Below, piece after piece: positions 8,655 through 17,698 of a DNA stretch of 28,638 bases. The notes under the pieces were generated by a model. The model did no database searches and had not been told where the DNA came from. It saw nothing but the letters and a program-made list of their open reading frames with translations. The first letter of the stretch is position 1. Every line of letters begins with the position of its first letter. The position numbers were made by a program, and so were the translations under genes. Source of the stretch: JBFKAV01 sp041621405 (GTDB lineage Bacteria > Pseudomonadota > Alphaproteobacteria > Rhodobacterales > Rhodobacteraceae); assembly GCA_041621405.1 (NCBI GenBank), contig JBFKAV010000026.1, positions 1-28,638 on the forward strand, written 5' to 3'.

Positions 8655-9926
8655 GGTCGGCCCGCGGAACTCGTAGAGAACGCCGGAGATATCGTCGGCG
8701 ATCTCGCCGTCGACAGAATAGGCCTGCGCGTCCCAGAGCAGCGCCTCGAGGAAGTGCGGGCCGCGCAGCGCGAAATTCTTGCGCACCAGCGCGAGCACAC
8801 CCTCGTCGCCCAGCTCGATTCCACCGGCGTCGGCCGCCTCGGTCAGCCCGTCGGACATGAGCAGAATCCTGTCGCCAGGGCCGAGGTCCACGTCGATCCG
8901 CTCGTGGCGCGCGCCGGGAACGAGACCGACCGGCAGCCCGCCCGCGCCTACCGCCTCGACCGAGCCGTCGGCGCGCAGGACCAGCGGGTGCGGATGGCCA
9001 GCCTGAACCAGCGAAATTCTTCCGGTGACGAGATCAGCCACCGCGTAGATGCAGGTGAAATACTGGTCGCCCGGGATCGTCTCCAGGACGATCCGGTTCA
9101 TCCGCGCCGCGACGATGTCGGGCGGCCACGAATCGGACATGGCACTGGCGCGCAGCGGCACGGTAAGGTTGCCTTCTGGCGTCGAGGCTGAAAACATTCC
9201 CGCCAGTCGGGCGGCGAGCATGGCCGAAGCCACGCCGTGGCCCGAGACGTCGATCCCGTAGAACGCCAGCTTGCGCTGTCCGAGGCGGAAGTAGCCGACG
9301 AGATCGCCGCCAACGTGGCCCGAGGGGCGCAGCATCACGGCGATTTGCGCCGTACCGAAATCGTGCTCCCGTTCGCGCACCAGCGTCATCTGCAGCTTGC
9401 GCGCCTCCAGGAGGTCCCGGTCGAGCGCGGCGTAGAGGCCGCTCATCTCGTCAAGCGTCTCGTTGACGAGCCGGTTCTTTTCGCAAAGCTCCCGCTCGAT
9501 CCTCAGGATGCGCTCGCCCGCGATCATTCGTGCATGCAGTTCGGCCGCGTTCACCGGCTTGGCCAGGAAGTCGTCGGCGCCGACCTCAAGCCCTTGCGCC
9601 ACTTCGGATTTCTCGTCTTTCGCCGTGAGCAGGATGAAGTAGCTGTAGTTCTTGTGCTCCAGACCCCGCATCGCCCGGCAGAGCTCAAGCCCGTTAAGCC
9701 CCGGCATCATCCAATCACTCAGCACGAAGTCGTAGACCTGCTTCGTGGCGAGCGCGAGCGCCTCGGTGCCCGAACCGGCCTCGTCGACCATGTAGCCCAA
9801 GCGCTTCAGCGAGGTCTGCAGGATCTTCCGCTGCACCCGGCTGTCGTCGACCACAAGAACGCGCCGGGCCGTGGCGGCTGGCGTGGATTCCGGCGTCGGG
9901 ATCGGCTGGTTCGGACGGGTGTTCAC
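8646..9926 (-). CDS. Response regulator with PP2C (SpoIIE/RsbU-type) phosphatase output domain
   Basis: 426 aa. Residues about 22-135 are a receiver: acidic pair Asp27/Asp28, phospho-acceptor Asp71 in LSDWMMPG, Thr101 and Lys123 (AKP). A helical linker (about 136-190, ERELCEKNRLVNETLDEM) leads into a PP2C-like phosphatase with GGDLVGYF (206-213), IDVSGHGVASAMLAARL (225-241), a DGLTEAAD motif and a terminal DDISGVLYEF. All metal-binding Asp positions I can identify are kept. Such proteins dephosphorylate STAS anti-anti-sigma factors in partner-switching systems; RbaY of Rhodobacter capsulatus, tied to gene transfer agent and stress control, has the same layout, but orthology is only a guess. 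The start is GTG at 9926. It is divergent from the Hpt gene at 10087, a plausible partner. No STAS or kinase gene is in the window. Confidence 0.9.
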   Translation of the reverse strand: MNTRPNQPIPTPESTPAATARRVLVVDDSRVQRKILQTSLKRLGYMVDEAGSGTEALALATKQVYDFVLSDWMMPGLNGLELCRAMRGLEHKNYSYFILLTAKDEKSEVAQGLEVGADDFLAKPVNAAELHARMIAGERILRIERELCEKNRLVNETLDEMSGLYAALDRDLLEARKLQMTLVREREHDFGTAQIAVMLRPSGHVGGDLVGYFRLGQRKLAFYGIDVSGHGVASAMLAARLAGMFSASTPEGNLTVPLRASAMSDSWPPDIVAARMNRIVLETIPGDQYFTCIYAVADLVTGRISLVQAGHPHPLVLRADGSVEAVGAGGLPVGLVPGARHERIDVDLGPGDRILLMSDGLTEAADAGGIELGDEGVLALVRKNFALRGPHFLEALLWDAQAYSVDGEIADDISGVLYEFRGPTSD

Positions 9927-9969
9927 ATCGTCGTTCCGCTGTTTCCGCTGCCGTTATCGGCGCGGCCCC

Positions 9970-9984
9970 TTAAGGTCGCGTGAA
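9970..9984. promoter_or_regulatory. CtrA-box-like element between phosphatase and Hpt genes
   Basis: TTAA (9970-9973), seven bases, TGAA (9981-9984) matches seven of eight positions of the alphaproteobacterial CtrA box TTAA-N7-TTAA. A weaker TTAA-N7-TTCC lies at 10028-10042. Both are in the 160-bp divergent region upstream of two signalling genes. Short motifs like this occur by chance, so the call is tentative. Confidence 0.3.
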
Positions 9985-10086
9985 TGGTAAAGTTGCGGCC
10001 ATTTCCGCCGGAATCGCTCACCACACGTTAACGCCCGCTTCCTAGCCTCGCACACATGGGGGCCGGCAATCCCGGCGAGGTGGAAC

Positions 10087-10419
10087 ATGATTGATTGGGG
10101 TAGGGTGGCCCAACTTCGCGAAGAAGTTGGGCCGGAAGATTTCGCCGAAGTGGTGGATCTGTTTCTCGAGGAAGTCGAGGAGGTGACCGGCAGGCTGGCC
10201 GCGTCGCCCCAGGCGGAGGCGCTGCAGGAGGATCTGCACTTCCTCAAGGGAAGCGCGCTGAATCTCGGCTTCGAGCGTCTCGGCCTGATGTGTCAGGAAG
10301 CGGAGCGGCTTGCCTCACGCGGCGGGTCCGGTGCGGTGTCGATCGCGCCGATCCTCGCCTGCTACGAGGCCTCGCGGCAGAGCTTCCTCGAGAATCTGAA
10401 GCCGCGACGGGTCGCCTAG
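10087..10419 (+). CDS. Single-domain Hpt histidine phosphotransfer protein
   Basis: 110 aa, almost all one Hpt four-helix domain. The phospho-accepting histidine is His51 in the motif LHFLKGSALNLGF (50-62), which matches the H-x-[LF]-K-G-[SAG] Hpt consensus. The N-terminal helix is rich in Glu (DLFLEEVEEVTGRL). GAGGTGG precedes the ATG at about the right distance. It has no histidine kinase next to it; instead it is divergent from a receiver-PP2C gene, so the simplest reading is that it passes phosphate to or from that receiver's Asp71. This pairing is inferred from position only. It is followed by a 304-bp non-coding stretch. Confidence 0.87.
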   Translation: MIDWGRVAQLREEVGPEDFAEVVDLFLEEVEEVTGRLAASPQAEALQEDLHFLKGSALNLGFERLGLMCQEAERLASRGGSGAVSIAPILACYEASRQSFLENLKPRRVA

Positions 10420-10594
10420 ATCAGGATTCCGGCCAGGGGCCTCGTCGCGGGCAATGTCGCGGCGAATCGGGGAACTGGCGTTCCAGCCGCCTCTGCGCAC
10501 TCGGCGGCCTCTCTCGGCGCAGCCGCGGATCCTCAACCCCCGATTAAGGCGGTCTTTCGCCGAATCTGGGCGGCAATTCGCCGCCGGGTGCCCC

Positions 10595-10638
10595 AATTCA
10601 TCGCCGGTTCATGGACGGTTCATCGCAGGTTCACTGCC
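10595..10638 (+). repeat. Four 11-bp tandem direct repeats, likely regulator-binding array
   Basis: Four consecutive 11-nt units: AATTCATCGCC, GGTTCATGGAC, GGTTCATCGCA, GGTTCACTGCC. TTCA sits at the same position in all four. The 11-bp period places each unit on the same face of the helix and is not a multiple of three, which argues against a coding repeat. OmpR/PhoB-family response regulators bind arrays of this architecture (the Pho box is a run of 11-bp CTGTCAT-type units); the identity of the regulator here is unknown. The array ends 85 bp before the ATG at 10724. Confidence 0.7.
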
Positions 10639-10673
10639 TCTGCGAGATGCTGGCTGCAGGTGGGAACGTAGCG

Positions 10674-10688
10674 GGGAGTCGGACTCCC
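10674..10688. promoter_or_regulatory. 15-bp perfect palindrome, operator-like
   Basis: GGGAGTC, one central G (10681), GACTCCC: seven-bp arms with full symmetry, ending 35 bp before the ATG at 10724. The position suits an operator near the transcription start, or a small hairpin in the 5' leader. No family of regulator can be assigned. Confidence 0.5.
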
Positions 10689-10723
10689 TCGACATTCGAA
10701 ATTGGATTCAAGGGGCATGGCTC

Positions 10724-11833
10724 ATGCGTAGTAAGATCAAAGCTTTCCTGGGTGGGGCCTGTGTCGCGGCGCTTTCCGTTGCGCCCATCGGCTTCGCCGC
10801 CGGGGCGTTCTCGCTTGCCACCACGGATGCGGCATTCGCCGGCAACGGCAATGGCGGCGGCGGCGGCAACGGCGGCGGCGGCAACGGCGGCGGCGGCAAC
10901 GGCGGCGGCGGCAACGGCAACGGCGGCAACGGCGGCGGCGGCAACGGCGGCGGCAACGGAAACGGCAATGGCAATCGCGGCGGAAGCGGCGATGGCAGCA
11001 GTGCCTCGAGCGGGAATGGGAACGGGAACGGCCAGGCCGTGATCCTACGCAATCGCGGCAACAGCGCGAACGCTGCGGCCAACGGCAACCGCGGTGGAAA
11101 TGGCAATCGCGGCGCGAACAGCAACCGCGGTGGCAACGGCAACCGTGGAGGAAATGGCAACGGCGGCGGCAAGGCGAACAACGCTGCGGCGGCGAAGTAC
11201 GATGGCGACGGCATGCACCCGAGCGAGCGCGGCAACATGAACGGCGCGATTCACGCCAACGAGAACGCCATTCTTGCCCATATCCGCAACGGCAACACCA
11301 ACGGCCCGGTCGGCCACATGGCGGCGCTCGCCATGGCCGACGTGAACGCCCAGGTGGCCGAGGAGTATCTCGCCAGCGAGGAGGTGGCGGCTTACGAGGA
11401 AGAGAAGGCGGAGCTCGAGGGCAACTTGGATTCGGCGCTGGACGCGATGAACGACGAGCTCGGTTTGGAGGGCGAAGAACGCTACGACAGCTACGCTGAG
11501 TATTCCGCAGCCGTCGAAGCCGGGGAAATCGAAGAGAACGAGGGCGTCGAAATGGCGCAATCCGACATCGACGAGTTCAACGACGACCCAGAAAACCAGG
11601 AGATCGCGGAGAACATTGAACAGGCCGAGGAAGACCTCGAAGCCCTCGCAGACGCCGAGCAGGCGATCCTCGATTACTGGAACAAGGACGGCGACGAGGA
11701 GGCAATGCTCGAAGAGCTCCGCGAGCGAATCGCGGAGTATGAAGACGAAGTGGCTGCCGAGATGGGCGTGGTTCTGCCCGAAGAAAACGGAGAAGCCGCG
11801 GCGGATGAAGGCGCGGAACCGGTCGAGGGCTGA
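10724..11833 (+). CDS. Secreted Gly/Asn-rich protein with acidic C-terminal region, function unknown
   Basis: 369 aa from the ATG at 10724, chosen because AAGGGG lies 8-13 nt upstream and the product then opens with a Sec-type signal peptide (MRSKIKAFLGG, hydrophobic core, predicted cut after ...DAAFA at residue 39). Residues 40 to about 157 are a Gly/Asn repeat zone (GNGGGG units, then looser GNRGGN units). Residues about 158-195 form a conserved-looking segment, 'KYDGDGMHPSERGNMNGA' then 'HIRNGNTNGPVGHMAALA', a pattern I recognise from uncharacterised Rhodobacteraceae proteins. From about 195 to the end the protein is strongly acidic and probably helical or coiled. A surface, matrix or adhesive role is conceivable but unproven. 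It has its own control region upstream and a strong terminator downstream, so it is probably monocistronic. Confidence 0.85.
   Translation: MRSKIKAFLGGACVAALSVAPIGFAAGAFSLATTDAAFAGNGNGGGGGNGGGGNGGGGNGGGGNGNGGNGGGGNGGGNGNGNGNRGGSGDGSSASSGNGNGNGQAVILRNRGNSANAAANGNRGGNGNRGANSNRGGNGNRGGNGNGGGKANNAAAAKYDGDGMHPSERGNMNGAIHANENAILAHIRNGNTNGPVGHMAALAMADVNAQVAEEYLASEEVAAYEEEKAELEGNLDSALDAMNDELGLEGEERYDSYAEYSAAVEAGEIEENEGVEMAQSDIDEFNDDPENQEIAENIEQAEEDLEALADAEQAILDYWNKDGDEEAMLEELRERIAEYEDEVAAEMGVVLPEENGEAAADEGAEPVEG
10856..10915 (+). repeat. 15-bp in-frame tandem repeat (four copies) encoding GGGGN
   Basis: Four identical copies of (GGC)4-AAC, AAC codons at 10868, 10883, 10898 and 10913, at the start of the Gly/Asn zone. 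The copies are identical at DNA level, so this stretch is prone to slippage and copy-number change in multiples of five residues without loss of frame. Degenerate GGC/AAC repeats continue to about 10970. Confidence 0.9.
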
Positions 11834-11907
11834 CTTGACCGGACATCCTCGGCGAACTTCCTCGTCCGCGGATGTCGCGTTGAAATGAAGCCACCGTTGC
11901 ACGGGAT

Positions 11908-11930
11908 CGGGGCGGCCACTGGCCGCCCCG
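11908..11930 (+). terminator. Hairpin terminator after the Gly/Asn-rich gene
   Basis: C-GGGGCGGCC (11908-11917), loop ACT, GGCCGCCCC-G (11921-11930): a ten-bp perfect GC stem with a three-nt loop, followed by TTTC. It lies 74 bp after the stop at 11833 and before argG. The short T run makes it somewhat weaker than a classical rho-independent terminator. Confidence 0.78.
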
Positions 11931-12011
11931 TTTCGTATCCGCCGCCCTTGTCGCAGCAGGGAAGAACCGATACACCGCGCCGCGGTGAAGCCCGGCCCGA
12001 TGAGGTATTCG

Positions 12012-13238
<1,227 letters not shown>

Positions 13239-13381
13239 TCCCGCAGATTCACGGCTCTTCCTCAAACACCGGTTTCTGCTGGACTCCCAGTCCGCGCTAC
13301 GCACCATACCTTTTGCGTGTGTCTCACCGACTCACCCAAACTGTTGCTTGATAACGGGCGGACAGCAGCTCGGGAAAGGAA

Positions 13382-13525
13382 GTGATAGCTATTGCGAAAC
13401 GAACCCGCAAGGTGGGCCGGAGCGCGGTCACTGGCCGCTTCACTTCGTTCTCCACGGCTCGCACCAAGCCGAGGACGCATGTTGTCGAGACCGTGAAAAG
13501 ACCGAGCGTCCGTACGGGCAAGTGA
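13382..13525 (+). CDS. Small basic protein (47 aa), uncharacterised family
   Basis: 47 codons from a GTG at 13382 to TGA at 13523-13525. The peptide begins VIAIAKRTRKVGRSAVTGRF and ends HVVETVKRPSVRTGK. It is strongly basic with no hydrophobic segment, so probably cytosolic. The pattern 'R-S/D-x-x-TGRF ... T-x-V-x-ETVKR' is one I recognise from short proteins scattered across Proteobacteria and phages, without a firm function. G-rich GGGAAAGGA (13372-13380) precedes it; for the GTG it is very close (1 nt), whereas for an ATT at 13391 (reading IAKRTRK) the spacing would be 10 nt, so an unusual ATT start is possible. It lies between argG and a convergent sulfotransferase gene, with a hairpin just after the stop. 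Confidence 0.62.
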   Translation: MIAIAKRTRKVGRSAVTGRFTSFSTARTKPRTHVVETVKRPSVRTGK

Positions 13526-13531
13526 GGTTCA

Positions 13532-13562
13532 GGGCGGCTTACTCTTGCAGGGGTGGCCGCCC
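13532..13562 (+). terminator. Hairpin after the 47-aa gene
   Basis: GGGCGGC (13532-13538) pairs perfectly with GCCGCCC (13556-13562) across a 17-nt loop, and AATTTCCTTTCTT follows. The stem begins 7 nt after the stop at 13525. Its place supports the reading of 13382-13525 as a real, separately terminated gene. Confidence 0.5.
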
Positions 13563-13587
13563 AATTTCCTTTCTTGCACAAAGGTGA

Positions 13588-13619
13588 CTAAGATTTAATA
13601 AATAAATTCAATATCTTAG
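13588..13619. repeat. AT-rich inverted repeat
   Basis: CTAAGAT (13588-13594) and ATCTTAG (13613-13619), seven-bp perfect arms around an 18-nt loop that is nearly all A and T. This 32-bp island is strikingly AT-rich against GC-rich surroundings. It could be part of a bidirectional termination zone or a protein-binding site. Confidence 0.5.
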
Positions 13620-13625
13620 GCCTTC

Positions 13626-13658
13626 GCGCCTTTGAGTCCCTTTTCAAGGACTTGGCGC
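13626..13658 (-). terminator. Two-tier hairpin overlapping the sulfotransferase stop codon
   Basis: On the minus strand, GCGCC (13658-13654) pairs with GGCGC (13630-13626), enclosing AGTCCTT-GAAA-AGGGACT (13652-13635) with a GAAA tetraloop and one G-U pair. The TGA stop of the sulfotransferase gene (13646-13644) sits at the loop. No T run follows directly, but the AT-rich island comes next. Probably a transcript 3'-end structure. Confidence 0.42.
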
Positions 13659-14378
13659 TACTTCCAGCCGATGCCGCGCCAATCCCTCGTAGTAGGGCAG
13701 CGCCGCTTCGACGAGCGGAGCATAGTCGCCCGAGACCTCCGGCAGCGGCCCCTCCGGGCCCTCGAAGCCGGTGCTGCGATGCACCGCGCCGTACCAATGT
13801 GCCGCCCAGACCCCGTCTTCCGCCCGCCCGGCCGCGGGCCAGACGAGCATCGCGGGATCGAAGGCAAGACCCAAGGCGACGCAGAGCGCCGAGAGCGCGG
13901 CGCGCGGATCGGTGCGTATATCGGCGCTGTCGATCACCAGGGGCGCGCGGCCGGTCCAGCCGGACATCATCTCGAAAAGGCGGGCCTGCTGCACCACGCC
14001 GATGTCGTAAAGCGTCGGCCCTTCGAGCTTGCGCGCATAGCTCGCCACCACGCGCGTCGGGTGACGGATCAGGAATACGTTCTCACAGCCCTGCGCCCAG
14101 TCGAGCGGAAAGCCCTCGACCATGTGATGGGCCATGTGTTTCATGTAGAAATGCGGCTTTTGGGCATGAATAGAGCCTGAACAGAGCTCCGCTACTGCCT
14201 CCGGGTCGGTCTCGTGCGCGGCCAAAATCTCCTCGCGCATCGGGTGGCTCGCCCGCGTCGCGGCGAGGTAGGGGGCGTAGAAGGGTTCGTCCCAGACCGC
14301 GCAGTCCGCGCGCCGGGCGAAGGCATACATCATCGCCGTGGAGAGGTTCCGCGGGCCCGACCACATGGCTATTCTCAT
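13644..14378 (-). CDS. Sulfotransferase-like protein
   Basis: 244 aa from the ATG at 14378 (MRIAMWSGPRNLSTAMMYAF). The N-terminal SGPRNLST (7-14) fits the PAPS 5'-phosphosulfate loop, and NVFLIRHPTRVVASYARK fits the 3'-phosphate-binding helix of sulfotransferases. The substrate is unknown; proteins of this kind in alphaproteobacteria are annotated only as sulfotransferase family. The reading frame continues upstream to 14573, but that extension is an Arg/Pro-rich low-quality sequence and would overlap the leader of msrA. No ideal ribosome-binding site is seen: GGAG lies about 15 nt upstream. It is divergent from msrA (212 bp between starts) and convergent with the 47-aa gene. Nothing links it to a pathway in the window. 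Confidence 0.78.
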   Translation of the reverse strand: MRIAMWSGPRNLSTAMMYAFARRADCAVWDEPFYAPYLAATRASHPMREEILAAHETDPEAVAELCSGSIHAQKPHFYMKHMAHHMVEGFPLDWAQGCENVFLIRHPTRVVASYARKLEGPTLYDIGVVQQARLFEMMSGWTGRAPLVIDSADIRTDPRAALSALCVALGLAFDPAMLVWPAAGRAEDGVWAAHWYGAVHRSTGFEGPEGPLPEVSGDYAPLVEAALPYYEGLARHRLEVAPSP

Positions 14379-14590
14379 CTGCTCATCAGCTCCTTGCCGA
14401 GGGCGCTTGTGCCGCGCTGCCCGTCGCGGCACCTGCTTGCCGCGTCGCCGCTTCGGTGATGCCGCCTTCCGTTTCGGGCGCGAGACTAGGATCCGCCCGC
14501 GGTGCCGCCAAGGGGGCGGCTCACGGAGGAATGATTTGAGTTGAAGGCGGCCGCGGACCACCCTAGCGCGCAACCAAAGGAGACTTGAAA

Positions 14591-15217
14591 ATGTCGCTTC
14601 GCCTCGCCCTCGCCGCTGCCTTCATGTTCGCCGCCACCGTCGCCCACGCGGACAAGGCCATCGTTGCGGGTGGCTGCTTCTGGTGCGTCGAGGCCGATTT
14701 CGAGAAGGTTTCGGGCGTGCGCGAGGCCGTGTCCGGCTATACCGGCGGCAACGTCAACAACCCCACCTACCGCCAGGTGACCTCGCAGCGCACCGGCCAC
14801 TACGAAGCGGTGGAGATCGACTTCAACCCCGGCCGGATCGGCTACGACCGGATCCTCTGGCTGTTCTTCCGCTCGATCGACCCCACCGACAACGGCGGCC
14901 AGTTCTGCGACCGCGGCGCAAGCTACCGCACCGCCGTCTTCGTGCAGACGCCCGAGCAGCGCGCCATCGCCGAGCGGGTGAAGGCCGAGGCCGAGGCCGA
15001 GCTGGGCCGGCGTATCGTCACCCCGATCCTCGACGCCGCCCGGTTCTGGCCGGCCGAGGCCTACCACCAGGACTACTACAAGAGCCGCGACATCATCCTC
15101 ACCCGGTTTGGCCCGCGCCGGAAGGCCGAGGCCTACAAGCTCTACCGCGAGGGCTGCGGCCGCGACCGCCGGATCCGCGAGCTCTGGGGCAGCGACGCGC
15201 CGTTCCTGGGCCACTAG
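14591..15217 (+). CDS. msrA: Peptide methionine sulfoxide reductase MsrA, exported
   Basis: 208 aa. MsrA reduces methionine-S-sulfoxide in proteins. The catalytic motif is GGCFWCVE with nucleophile Cys29, and YTGG, TGHYEAVEIDF, YRTAVF and EAYHQDYY follow in the family order; a C-terminal Cys (EGCGRD) could act as a recycling Cys. The first 20 residues (MSLRLALAAAFMFAATVAHA) are a Sec signal peptide, so the enzyme should act in the periplasm, which is less common than cytosolic MsrA. ATG at 14591 is chosen over TTG at 14585 because AAAGGAGA (14576-14583) is seven nt upstream of the ATG. No MsrB lies nearby. It is convergent with maeB across a 79-bp spacer. Confidence 0.94.
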   Translation: MSLRLALAAAFMFAATVAHADKAIVAGGCFWCVEADFEKVSGVREAVSGYTGGNVNNPTYRQVTSQRTGHYEAVEIDFNPGRIGYDRILWLFFRSIDPTDNGGQFCDRGASYRTAVFVQTPEQRAIAERVKAEAEAELGRRIVTPILDAARFWPAEAYHQDYYKSRDIILTRFGPRRKAEAYKLYREGCGRDRRIRELWGSDAPFLGH

Positions 15218-15244
15218 GCGCGGTTCACCTACGTTACTCTTGGC

Positions 15245-15296
15245 CTGAGTGTGGGAGGGAGGACGGCTTCCTGCTCTGCCGTCGTCGTCCACGCAC

Positions 15297-15300
<4 letters not shown>
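15245..15300. terminator. Extended imperfect hairpin between msrA and maeB
   Basis: Outer arms CTGAGTG (15245-15251) and CACTCAG (15294-15300) plus inner arms GACGGC (15262-15267) and GCCGTC (15278-15283) around a 10-nt loop. It fills the convergent spacer and takes in the maeB stop codon (15297-15299). A bidirectional terminator is likely, although no T run follows on either strand. Confidence 0.5.
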
Positions 15301-17552
<2,252 letters not shown>

Positions 17553-17698
17553 CTTGCCCCCTCCTGCCCTGAGCCCCCCTTGATACCGCTCCGTCCTTGA
17601 GCCGACAACGTCCGTCTGGGCGGCTGCGGTCTCGCCCTTCTGGCCCCGTCCAGCCGCGGGCGCTATAGCTTCCGCACCAGCGCGGGAGGGGGCCACCC

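Larger units (their letters stand above)
10420..10723 (+). other. Non-coding control region upstream of the Gly/Asn-rich gene
   Basis: 304 bp with no credible gene. The frame of the downstream gene stays open back to an ATG at 10454, but that extension (Arg/Pro-rich) would bury a perfect signal peptide 90 residues inside the protein, so I treat it as leader. The stretch holds a four-unit 11-bp direct repeat (10595-10638) and a 15-bp palindrome (10674-10688), both described separately. No clear sigma70 hexamer pair is seen. Confidence 0.7.

Noticed and set aside
10454..10723. 90-codon N-terminal extension of the Gly/Asn-rich protein
   Set aside because: It would place a perfect signal peptide internally, has no family-like sequence, and the repeats inside it have an 11-nt period not compatible with coding selection.
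10856..10970. Regular repeats considered as a CRISPR array
   Set aside because: Units are 15 bp without unique spacers and lie in frame in a secreted protein gene.
11948..11970. Possible argG promoter TTGTCG then GATACA
   Set aside because: Spacing is 15 bp and the -10 matches only about three positions; too weak to list as a feature.
13239..13381. Search for a tRNA or other structured RNA after argG
   Set aside because: No cloverleaf, no TTCGA-type T-loop and no conserved RNA signature seen; only a weak ACGCA..TGCGT pairing.
14409..14432. GTGCCGC..GCGGCAC inverted repeat between the sulfotransferase and msrA
   Set aside because: Seven-bp arms with 10-nt loop are not rare in sequence of this GC content, and neither position nor flanks suggest a role.
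14525..14539. GGAGGA followed by ATG ATT TGA, a two-codon start-stop unit upstream of msrA
   Set aside because: The ribosome site touches the ATG with no spacing and the peptide would have two residues; nothing else supports a leader.
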